Part shown: piece by piece, positions 10,182 to 18,612 of the stretch | How positions within the stretch are numbered: position 1 is the first letter of the stretch | Layout of the letters: every line of letters starts with the position of its first letter | Source of the DNA: Verrucomicrobiota bacterium | GTDB taxonomy: Bacteria > Verrucomicrobiota > Kiritimatiellia > SS1-B-03-39 > UBA6053 | Direction of reading: 5' to 3' | DNA length: 64,000 nucleotides | Assembly: GCA_020831635.1 (NCBI GenBank) | Contig: JAFIGC010000008.1 | Location: forward strand, 1-64,000 | Notes under the pieces: model-generated | The model's input: the letters and a program-made list of their open reading frames with translations, nothing else | Database searches by the model: none | Told to the model about the DNA's origin: nothing | Translations under genes and position numbers: made by a program

Positions 10182-10277
10182 TCAAAAAAGAACAGCCTTA
10201 AAATGCATGGAAATACGTCTTGAGTGCGTTCCCGATGGCCAAAAATGCCTCCGGAGAGATCCGGTTCTTTTCATAGG

Positions 10278-10310
10278 CCTGAAGCCGTGAGATCTTGGCT
10301 GTGAATCCGC
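10278..10310 (-). repeat. Dispersed intergenic repeat copy (GCGGATTCACAGCCAAGATCTCACGGCTTCAGG)
   Basis: 31/33 identity to 85-117. Confidence 0.8.
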
Positions 10311-10357
10311 ATTTTTACAAATTCAAGGGGCTTTTCAAAGGGACGCGGTCCGACATC

Positions 10358-10705
10358 CTAATCATCCACCTGGGTGAAGTGGGCGGGAGGATCGAAACGG
10401 GCCAGGTTGGCGTCCCGGTCATAGTCCAGCAAACGCCGTCGCTCTTCCACCCACCAGTGCTGGATCACCACGGGTTCCCAGCCCTGCACAACCCGGCCCC
10501 CACTGATCACCGCCCGGCCTTCCCCTCGAACCGTCAGATGCGAATGGCAAGCATCCTGCGCGACCATCTCTTCAAGCCAATGCACCCCCTCCCCCAGCCG
10601 GATCTCCACCGGCTGATTCTCAGGATTGGTCCGCTCCCGCGCCGCGGCCAGTGCCTCGGAAAGCGTGTAAAGTCCCCCTTCCTTTGAAGGTCGATATGAT
10701 AACAA
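10358..10705 (-). pseudogene. N-terminal fragment of a beta-helix protein
   Basis: YTLSEALAAARERTNPENQPVEIRLGEGVHWLEEMV...GRAVISGGRVVQGWEPV resembles the N-terminus of large beta-helix glycan enzymes but ends after 115 aa. Confidence 0.6.
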
Positions 10706-10754
10706 TTCAAAGTAGAAAGAGAAGGCGTTTCCATGTATCTCATCCTAAAAATGC

Positions 10755-10768
10755 AGTGAACGTTCTCA
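10755..10768. promoter_or_regulatory. Degenerate operator-like palindrome AGTGAACGTTCTCA
   Basis: 10/14 match to consensus, about 50 bp upstream of the 10358-10705 fragment. Confidence 0.35.
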
Positions 10769-10922
10769 TTATCCTTGTGGGTCTGAAATCACAATTCTAA
10801 AAAGAAAATCCGATGTTCGAACACCCCCCCCCCAACGCGCAGCTCACAAAAGGCGAATCGGGAAGAAAAGACGGATTGAGAAAAAGAGAATGCAGGGGAG
10901 AAATTTCATAAAATACCGGGGA

Positions 10923-13900
10923 TCAGGGCACCCGTAGAATCCAACGGGAGATATACATGGACGGAAGGTAAGCGAGGATGTAAACGACGAGCCATCCGGA
11001 CAGCAGCGGAGGAAAGGTGAAGCGTTCCACCGGCTGCCAGAAGACATCCCCGCCCCGTTCGAGGCTGCGGGCATAACCGACCCGCATTTCAATCAGCGGG
11101 GTCTCCCCCTTTCCTGAAATGACCTGCATGGGAGGACGGCTTGGATCCAAAATCTCTCGCGGCTCGGGAGGGGATGCGGGCCCCAAAACCACCGCGGATG
11201 CCAGTTCCTCACCGGTGGCCGTCCGCAGGCGGATCGGAAAACGGCCTTCCACCTCCTCGGGTGGATAGACAATCCATGCCATTTCCATGGGCGAGAGCCC
11301 CCGGTCGAGAAAACCGCGCAAATCCGCGAGCATCGCCTCGCGGGCCTGCATGGCCGCGGCCTGCTCCTCCCAAGTGCTCAAATGCGAAAAATCGCTCCGC
11401 CGACTCCAGCGGCGGTGAAGGGCCTCCAAGGTGGCGCGAACCGGGGGATTGGCTCGGGTCACACCCTCCGCCACCATCCAATTTTCCGGCAGGCCTTCAA
11501 GATCAACCGTCCCGGTGTATTCGCCGTCCACCGTTGCCGACACATAGACGGTGGACTGGGCGGGAGCGTTGCGCCAGATGGGTTCGACCCGTTCGGGGAA
11601 CCAGAAAAACACCAGCAACATCGGCCCCAACAAGACCGCCAAGGGCACAAAGGAGGCCATGAGGTTGCGGTGGGTCACCTTGGAGGACAGGGCCGCGGCC
11701 TCTTTGCGGTGGGGATGGTCCGCGGGCAGGGGTTTCACATAAGCCCGCAGGCCTTTCACCCGCTTCATGGCCTCGCGCAAGCGGGGCGTATCGGTCAAAA
11801 GCCGCTGACCTGCCATGCAAAGAAAGCCAAAAAAGACCGCAGTGAACGCAACCATAAGCGGAGCGCCCAAACGCGCCACCAACGGCAGCAGCAGATGATC
11901 AATGATTCGGGTGACCGGCAACTGAACCCAGGTTTCTGGCAATGCGTAATAGACTGCGAAAAAGAAAACCCAGATGAGCAAAAAGCGATCCCGCAGCGCC
12001 CCGGCTTTGAATTCCTTGGGCCCGGCGACGGGCGGAACCAACGCGCGGGGAATTTCCGCGCTTTCGTCATCCGCCCCCGGGTCATCCTCGTCTCCGGCGC
12101 CGCGAATCACCGCGCCGCGGCGCCCATCGACCCGAATTACCTCCCCTTCCGCGAACAGTCGGGTGGCATGGGGAATGACCACGGCGGGCAAGCCCATTTC
12201 ACGGGCCACGACGGCTCCGTGTGACAGCGAGCCGCCACATTCCAACACCAGACCCGCCGCACCCACGAACAAGGGCGTCCAGTTGGGGTCGGTGCTGGGG
12301 CACACCAGCACATAGTCTTTGCCCAACTCCCCGGCTTTTTCGGGACTGTGTACGATACGCACCGGCCCCTCGCGGAAGCCGTCGCTGACCGCGAGCCCGG
12401 TCAGTCGGTCGCAGCCAACGATTTCAGGGGGTTCGCCGAGGGCGTCAAGGCTCTCGGCATCCAAAACGGCAGGCAGGTTGAACCGCGCCTCCGCCTCACG
12501 AATGCGGCGGCGCTGTTCAAGCAGATGCAGGGGGGCAAATCCGGTTAGCAAGGCGTCGTGGAGTTCCCCGCGCCTCAGCAGGCAGATATCGTCCGACACA
12601 TCGAGTCGGCGGCGCACCTCCAGCACCAAGTCCCGCAGCAGGTCGTACCCCAGCATGAGGGCGTGTTTTCCGTCCTCGCGGAAACGGGCATAGCGGTGAA
12701 CCAAGGCAATTCGGGTGTCCAACTCCTCCACGAGTTCGGGGGACAGCATGGCGGCGAGTTCATCACGACAGCGCTTGGCGGATTCGGCCTGAAGTTGGTG
12801 GCGCCGCATGGGCGGTTCTCCTTCCGCGAGGCGGCGAGCCATGTCCCGCACCTCTTCCGGACGCTCGCGCCAGCGGGGGACGGCGAGATCGAACTCCGAC
12901 GGGGCGCGGTGCCCGAAGCGTGTCAGCCATTCTTTCAGTCGGGCCTCGTCTTTGCCGGCCTCGTAAAGCATCTGGGTGGATTGCAGGGTGAGGTCGGGGG
13001 GGCCGCCCCCGGACAGCTTGCGCAGGAGGGTTTCGGGGTCCTCATCCCAAATCTGCTGTTCCAGAAAATCACGAAGCTGTTGCAGGACTTGGGTGACGAT
13101 CAGACTGGGGAGCAGGGTTTGCGGGGCAAATTCGTCCAGCACCCGCTTTTCGCGTTCGGCCCAAAGTTCCCGCCACTCCTTTACCGTCAACACCTGGAGG
13201 TCGCGCTGTTTTTCCTCTTTTACCCAAGCTTCGAATTCAGGCAACAGCTTGCTTTCGTAGGTACGGTCGAAATCAACGGCAAGTTTGTCCAGGATTTGGC
13301 TGACCGCCCCGAGGCGCTTGCCTACCTTGTACAGGTCCATGCGGGAGCCGGAAGGAATGGTGGGCGGTTCCTGGGAGGCCCCCGGGTTTCGGCGCAACAG
13401 ATCCACATCGTATTGAAAGGGAAAGTTCTCGAAAAACATGTCCGAGGCCCGACTGAGATCCATGTGGATGCGCCCGGCAATCCGGTCGAGAAATCCCTCT
13501 CGGGTCACCTCGTCGGAGGGGACGAAGCCCACATGGCGATAGAGATTGCCGAAACCGCCGGCACCGCTCATAAATCGGGAAATGATGTCCCAGGAAAGCG
13601 GGGTGGGATGCGGCAGGGTTTCCCCGAGGTTGTGGGGCACCCAAGGCCCCCGTCCGGCCTTCAGCCCCTCACGGATTTGCTCTCGGGTGGTCGTAAGACA
13701 AGCTTCGTAGGCTTCGATCTGTTCCAGAGTGGTGATGGCCCGGGACTGGAGCAGATAGAGTTTGCCGTCCGCGAAAGCCCATTCGATGTCTTGGGGACGG
13801 CCATAATGACGTTGGACTTCGCAACCCAATTGCCATAGGGCCAAAATCTGGTGGGAATCCAAACAGGCGATGCCCTGACGTTCCGCCTTTGTTGCCGAGG

Positions 13901-14588
13901 CTTCCGCCCCGGAGACAGGGGAAATGGTCGTGGCCTTGCTGCCGATCACCGAATGCAGGACACGTCCGTTCTGTCGGTCCAACACAAAGGTATCCGGTTG
14001 CACCTCGCCACTGACCACGCTTTCGCCTAGCCCCCAACTGGCCTCCACCAGCATTTCTCCCAGGGTATCGCCGCTGCCGCCCCGGGGATTCACGGTAAAG
14101 AGCACCCCGGCGACCTCCGCCGCCACCTGTTCTTGTACCACCACCCCCATGGCAACCTGATCGGGACGGAGACCCAAACGTGCCAGGTAACTGCGGGTGC
14201 GGGGGGAGTCCAAACTGCTCCAGCACTGGAGAATCGCCGCCAACAAGGGTTCCTCGTCCCGCACGTTCAAAATGGTTTCGTACTGGCCTGCCATCGAGGC
14301 GTCTTCGCGGTCCTCGGCGGTAGCGGAAGAGCGAACCGCGACCGTGGGGCTTCCCATATCGCGGTAGGCGCGGCGCACCTGGTTCGCAAAGGCCTCCGGC
14401 AATGCCTTTCCTCCGGTTTCACGGATTGCATGGGCATAAGCCCGGGTGGTCAGGACAAAGCCGCCCGGCACCGGGAAACCCGCTTGGATCATCCGGGCCA
14501 GATTGATGGCCTTGCCGCCGACCTGTTCGGGTTCGTGGCATTGGCGGAGCGGCAAGAGGTGCATGTGTGCGTCCGTGGGTTCCCTCAT
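10923..14588 (-). CDS. PEP synthase / rifampin phosphotransferase-like protein with C-terminal membrane domain
   Basis: 1221 aa; N-terminal PEP/pyruvate-binding (GGKAINLARMIQAGFPVPGGFVLTTRAY), swivelling His domain (LECGGSLSHGAVVAREMGLPAVVIPHATRLFAEGEVIRVDG), then several TM segments. Confidence 0.85.
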   Translation of the reverse strand: MREPTDAHMHLLPLRQCHEPEQVGGKAINLARMIQAGFPVPGGFVLTTRAYAHAIRETGGKALPEAFANQVRRAYRDMGSPTVAVRSSATAEDREDASMAGQYETILNVRDEEPLLAAILQCWSSLDSPRTRSYLARLGLRPDQVAMGVVVQEQVAAEVAGVLFTVNPRGGSGDTLGEMLVEASWGLGESVVSGEVQPDTFVLDRQNGRVLHSVIGSKATTISPVSGAEASATKAERQGIACLDSHQILALWQLGCEVQRHYGRPQDIEWAFADGKLYLLQSRAITTLEQIEAYEACLTTTREQIREGLKAGRGPWVPHNLGETLPHPTPLSWDIISRFMSGAGGFGNLYRHVGFVPSDEVTREGFLDRIAGRIHMDLSRASDMFFENFPFQYDVDLLRRNPGASQEPPTIPSGSRMDLYKVGKRLGAVSQILDKLAVDFDRTYESKLLPEFEAWVKEEKQRDLQVLTVKEWRELWAEREKRVLDEFAPQTLLPSLIVTQVLQQLRDFLEQQIWDEDPETLLRKLSGGGPPDLTLQSTQMLYEAGKDEARLKEWLTRFGHRAPSEFDLAVPRWRERPEEVRDMARRLAEGEPPMRRHQLQAESAKRCRDELAAMLSPELVEELDTRIALVHRYARFREDGKHALMLGYDLLRDLVLEVRRRLDVSDDICLLRRGELHDALLTGFAPLHLLEQRRRIREAEARFNLPAVLDAESLDALGEPPEIVGCDRLTGLAVSDGFREGPVRIVHSPEKAGELGKDYVLVCPSTDPNWTPLFVGAAGLVLECGGSLSHGAVVAREMGLPAVVIPHATRLFAEGEVIRVDGRRGAVIRGAGDEDDPGADDESAEIPRALVPPVAGPKEFKAGALRDRFLLIWVFFFAVYYALPETWVQLPVTRIIDHLLLPLVARLGAPLMVAFTAVFFGFLCMAGQRLLTDTPRLREAMKRVKGLRAYVKPLPADHPHRKEAAALSSKVTHRNLMASFVPLAVLLGPMLLVFFWFPERVEPIWRNAPAQSTVYVSATVDGEYTGTVDLEGLPENWMVAEGVTRANPPVRATLEALHRRWSRRSDFSHLSTWEEQAAAMQAREAMLADLRGFLDRGLSPMEMAWIVYPPEEVEGRFPIRLRTATGEELASAVVLGPASPPEPREILDPSRPPMQVISGKGETPLIEMRVGYARSLERGGDVFWQPVERFTFPPLLSGWLVVYILAYLPSMYISRWILRVP

Positions 14589-16315
14589 TCCCCCGCCCGC
14601 CCTTCATACGCGCGCAATCCCCCGGTTTCGCTGCCCACAAACACACGTCCATTGGAGACCGTGGGAGAACTGATGGAAAGTCCCATTTCCCCGGGTCGGT
14701 CCGCACGATTGATGTAGTGTTCCTCAACCAAAGTTCCATCCGCGGCATCCAGCACCCGCAGGTACCCGTCCGAACTGAGCGAATACACGTGGGTGTCCAT
14801 CAACGCCACACCCGCGAGCATCAAAGCGTTTCGTTCCAAGTGGTGTTCCCAGAGGACACGCCCCTTGTCACGAACATCGAACGCCACCAGCATTCCGCTC
14901 CGGCGCCCCTGGCGCGGGGCGCTGCGCACCGGAGCAACCCCGACGCCATTGTGAACCGCAATGGGTCCCAGCACGCTGTCCGGCATGTCCAGGGACCATC
15001 GGACCTCCCCGGTGCTTTGATCCAGGGCCAGGATCACCCCCGCGGGGTTGGGATCGGCAAAGACAAAGTCACTGTTTCCACCGCCGATGAGGACCAAGTC
15101 ATCCACCAGCGTCACCGCCGCCACGGCGGGATATGGGGTATCGGTTCGCCAGAGCAGGCGTTCAAGACCTTGGGCCGCCAGTTCCTCATCCGTGCCTTCC
15201 ACCCGCAAGGCGACCACGGCCTCCCCGTTAAAACCAGATCCGATGTAGGCGATCCCATCTTTGATGGCGGGCGAGCTTTCGGGGTCATTCACCTGATATT
15301 GCCAAAGTTCCTCGCCGGTGCTGATCCGCACCGCGAAGACGTAGCCCGGGTGCCCCACCCCTTCGGGATCCCCTTGGGGCTTGCGTTCCGGGCCGACTTC
15401 AATGGCCCCGGCGCCCACCACGACAATGTCGCCGTAAATCGCGGGGGAACTTTCAATGTGAATGGGCGTGCGAACCGTCCACACCACCTCACCGGTCTCG
15501 GTGTCGATGCAGATCAATTCACACTCCGTATCGGGGTGGAGTCCCTGTCCAATGATCAGGTGACGTCCGTCGGCGGTCAAGGCCGGTGAGCTGAAGAAGC
15601 CCTTCATTTCCCGTCCGGTATTGTCCAAATATTGCGCTTCCCAGAGCAGGTCCCCGGACGCACTCTCCACGGCAAACACCATGCCATAGGTACTGGGGGG
15701 ATCAAGCAATGTCGAAGCACCATAGACGATGCCGTCATTCTCGATCGGCGAAGTCAAAATCATGGCGAATTCCTCTGGATGCACCTCCCAATCCAGCGAA
15801 AGATTCAATGGGGCGGGACCGCCGTCATGTCCGCGCCGAGCGGCATCCCTGCGGAAAATAAAGCCCAGATGCGCCTCTGGCACGTCATCAGCCGCGAATC
15901 CGACCGCCACGTCCCCCGCATCGGCGGCCGCCGGTTGACGGCTTTCTCCCTGCGCCTGTCGTTGCTCATTGCGGAGAATTTGCAAGGCGACCCGGGTCCA
16001 GTCCGTTTGCGTCCCGGCGCCATCCGTTTGAATCGCGGCCTGCCGTCCCACCGCCGGCGGGGCCTCACCACCCGCCCCCATCATCCACTGAAAGCCAAAA
16101 TACCCCCCCGTCACCACCAACAACAATATCAACGGCACGTGCGGCTTGGCCCTGCAAACCCGGAATAGTTCCTTGGGTTTGAACAACAGGGCCACCGCAC
16201 TGGCCACGGCGGCAATCGCCGCTGGCAGCAAAGCCGCACCCGTGTTCACCAATACCGGGATCACCCCCAGAGAGGGAAGACTACTGCAAATAGAATTTTC
16301 CATAATCGTCTCCAA
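14585..16315 (-). CDS. Membrane-anchored PQQ-like beta-propeller protein
   Basis: 576 aa; N-terminal hydrophobic segments, repeats such as VFAVESASGDLLWEAQY, ICIDTETGEVVWTV, LALDQSTGEVRWSL; overlaps downstream CDS by 4 bp. Confidence 0.85.
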   Translation of the reverse strand: METIMENSICSSLPSLGVIPVLVNTGAALLPAAIAAVASAVALLFKPKELFRVCRAKPHVPLILLLVVTGGYFGFQWMMGAGGEAPPAVGRQAAIQTDGAGTQTDWTRVALQILRNEQRQAQGESRQPAAADAGDVAVGFAADDVPEAHLGFIFRRDAARRGHDGGPAPLNLSLDWEVHPEEFAMILTSPIENDGIVYGASTLLDPPSTYGMVFAVESASGDLLWEAQYLDNTGREMKGFFSSPALTADGRHLIIGQGLHPDTECELICIDTETGEVVWTVRTPIHIESSPAIYGDIVVVGAGAIEVGPERKPQGDPEGVGHPGYVFAVRISTGEELWQYQVNDPESSPAIKDGIAYIGSGFNGEAVVALRVEGTDEELAAQGLERLLWRTDTPYPAVAAVTLVDDLVLIGGGNSDFVFADPNPAGVILALDQSTGEVRWSLDMPDSVLGPIAVHNGVGVAPVRSAPRQGRRSGMLVAFDVRDKGRVLWEHHLERNALMLAGVALMDTHVYSLSSDGYLRVLDAADGTLVEEHYINRADRPGEMGLSISSPTVSNGRVFVGSETGGLRAYEGRAGE

Positions 16316-16349
16316 AACAGGTCAAAAAAATCTTGAATTCCGATCATAA

Positions 16350-16363
16350 TGTTTACGTTCACA
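16350..16363. promoter_or_regulatory. LacI-type operator-like palindrome TGTTTACGTTCACA
   Basis: 12/14 to consensus; about 35-50 bp upstream of the PQQ gene start. Confidence 0.65.
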
Positions 16364-16493
16364 GCAGAAAAGGTCAATAAAAAAACAAACGAATGTTTCC
16401 TAGAGTCGGCGCCATAAAAGCGTATTGCGCATTCTATCAGAAACTTCACACAAAAGAAGCTTTGGGGTTGAATATTTTCACGTCATCACATAG

Positions 16494-16507
16494 TTTGAAC
16501 GATAACA
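16494..16507. promoter_or_regulatory. Weaker operator-like site TTTGAACGATAACA upstream of lacI-type gene
   Basis: 11/14 to consensus; 37 bp before the LacI-family start, possible autoregulatory site. Confidence 0.45.
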
Positions 16508-16544
16508 TGATGATCAACAAGCTATTGAAAACCAAGCGTAAATA

Positions 16545-17570
16545 ATGCCAGCCTCCATCAAAGAGATTGCCAAAATGACCGGATATTCCGCTCAAACCGT
16601 GAGTCGGGTCCTGAACAACAATGGAGCGGGACATCGCAAATCGACCTGCGATGAGATTCTCAAAGTGGCGGAGTCCATGGGATATCGTCCCAACGCGTTG
16701 GCGCGGGCCATGGTGCTGGGAAAATTCGGCAGCATCGGTTTGCTGCTGAGCACCAATGCGGGCCGAAGTTATTTGCCCTCTTCTCTTCTGACCAGCATCC
16801 ACGACACCCTCGCGGACCAAAACCTGCATCTGACCATCGGCCGTTTACCCGATGAAAAATTGGTCGACTCCGATTACATGCCCAAAATGCTGAGGGAATG
16901 GACATGTGACGGGTTTCTCATCAACTACACCGATCACGCCCCCAAAGAGATGACCGACTTGATCCACCGCAGTCGGCTCCCTTCCATCTGGATTAACAAC
17001 AAGCGGGAAGATGACTGCGTGCACCCGGATGATTTTGGCGGGGGAAAACTGGCCGTCGAGTACCTGCGCACCCAAGGGCACACCCGCATAGCCTACCTGC
17101 ACTACCGCTGGGGAGAGAGTCTGGAGGACGCCCATTACAGTGTGGTGGACCGAATGGAGGGCTACAAGGCTGGCATGCGGGAGGCCGGTTTGGATCCTTG
17201 GATACTGACCAAGGGGCACAAAATCCATCAGGAAGCCCGTGTGGAGACCTGCAAGGAATGGCTTGTCCTGCCCGACCGCCCCACCGCGGTCATCACCTAT
17301 ACCAGCCCGGAGTACATACAGATCGCCGGGTTGGAATTGGGGATGAAATGGGAGGAGATCCCGCAGGTACTGAGTTTTTCAGATCGACCGGTGAGCATTG
17401 CGGGACGCCCGCAGACCATTGTTTATCTGGACCAATACCTCCTGGGCCGCGCGGCGGTAGAGAGCCTATTGGAAAAAACCCTGAACCCGGAACAAAAACT
17501 CGCTCCAAAGAAAATTGAGTATTGCGTCAATATCGGTCCGGATAAAGTGTTCCGCCTACCCCCCTCCTGA
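16545..17570 (+). CDS. LacI family transcriptional regulator
   Basis: 341 aa; N-terminal HTH (ASIKEIAKMTGYSAQTVSRVLNNNGAGHRKSTCDEILKVAESMGYRPNALARAM) and periplasmic-binding-like domain. Confidence 0.95.
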   Translation: MPASIKEIAKMTGYSAQTVSRVLNNNGAGHRKSTCDEILKVAESMGYRPNALARAMVLGKFGSIGLLLSTNAGRSYLPSSLLTSIHDTLADQNLHLTIGRLPDEKLVDSDYMPKMLREWTCDGFLINYTDHAPKEMTDLIHRSRLPSIWINNKREDDCVHPDDFGGGKLAVEYLRTQGHTRIAYLHYRWGESLEDAHYSVVDRMEGYKAGMREAGLDPWILTKGHKIHQEARVETCKEWLVLPDRPTAVITYTSPEYIQIAGLELGMKWEEIPQVLSFSDRPVSIAGRPQTIVYLDQYLLGRAAVESLLEKTLNPEQKLAPKKIEYCVNIGPDKVFRLPPS

Positions 17571-17601
17571 ATAGACGGGTCTACTCCAAACGAGTACTTG
17601 G

Positions 17602-18612
17602 TTAGGGTGTGGCTCCATGCTTGAATGCTTCGGGTTGCAACAATTCGAATACAGACGGCATCTTGCCATCCACCTTGAATAGCGACCAATGCGTCACAAA
17701 ACGGGCCGGACGGTTTGGGGTCAAGCGAACAGCGGGCGACATTAATTCGAGTTCCACGTAATTATCCTCTTCGCGACCCTGATGATAGATTTCCACGGGA
17801 GGGGTCTGGAACGCCGGGTCCGCGATCAACGCCCCTTCCCGCAATGTGCCGCGTTGAATCCACAACGTGTCGCCCCACCTTGCGGCCAGGGCGGTTTGAG
17901 GACTGTCAAACGAGACCTTGGTGGCCCCCAACGGCTGAAACCCGACCCCCAACAAACCGGGCGTCAGCCTGAAAATCGGCATGGAAGACTGACGTTGGTT
18001 GGTATATCGAAATCCTTCGGACGCCTCGTTTCCGGGATCCCGCAACACATACGCTTGGTCAGGTGGATTCACTTGGGCAACGGACCACACCGCCAGTGCC
18101 TCCGCGGTTTCATCGGTTTTCTCCAGGGTCTGGGTGATTTCCAGTGAGCCCTCCCCAGCGTACCGATACCTGCGGACCACCCGAAGCGCGAACCCTTCCC
18201 AGGCGGGGCCCTCCGTGACCAGGCTGCGTCCCTCATCCTCCACCCGCGCCATGTGAGGTTCCGACATCCAGCTCGGACGCGGCGGCCAGCGGCGTTCGCT
18301 GTATTGCCCCCAAATTTCATGCGGGCCCACCAGCGTTTTGTCCCCGCCCCAGTTGACAAACCCTTCGCGCGGGGATGTCGCGTCCAACCCGGACGCATTC
18401 CAGATCAGGTTTTCTCCCTCCATCCATCCGTAGAACATCACCCGCCCGGCGAGTTCCGGCACAATAACCGCGCGGGTGAGGCCATCCGTGATTTCATAGG
18501 CGGGAAAACCCAGATACACGGTTTGGAAAATCCCCCCCGATTCCGCCAAAATGCGGAAGGGTTGCGTGAGCAAAACGAGACAACACAAGGCGGGAACGAA
18601 TCCGTGCTTCAC
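17602..18612 (-). CDS. DUF4380-like secreted protein
   Basis: GTG start at 18612 overlaps upstream stop (GTGA); signal peptide KHGFVPALCCLVLLTQPFRILA; GRVMFYGWMEGENLIWNASG...WGGDKTLVGPHEIWG. Confidence 0.7.
   Translation of the reverse strand: MKHGFVPALCCLVLLTQPFRILAESGGIFQTVYLGFPAYEITDGLTRAVIVPELAGRVMFYGWMEGENLIWNASGLDATSPREGFVNWGGDKTLVGPHEIWGQYSERRWPPRPSWMSEPHMARVEDEGRSLVTEGPAWEGFALRVVRRYRYAGEGSLEITQTLEKTDETAEALAVWSVAQVNPPDQAYVLRDPGNEASEGFRYTNQRQSSMPIFRLTPGLLGVGFQPLGATKVSFDSPQTALAARWGDTLWIQRGTLREGALIADPAFQTPPVEIYHQGREEDNYVELELMSPAVRLTPNRPARFVTHWSLFKVDGKMPSVFELLQPEAFKHGATP

Noticed and set aside
12558-13838. 426-aa plus-strand ORF opposite the PEP-synthase-like gene
   Set aside because: Antisense shadow; no domain signature.
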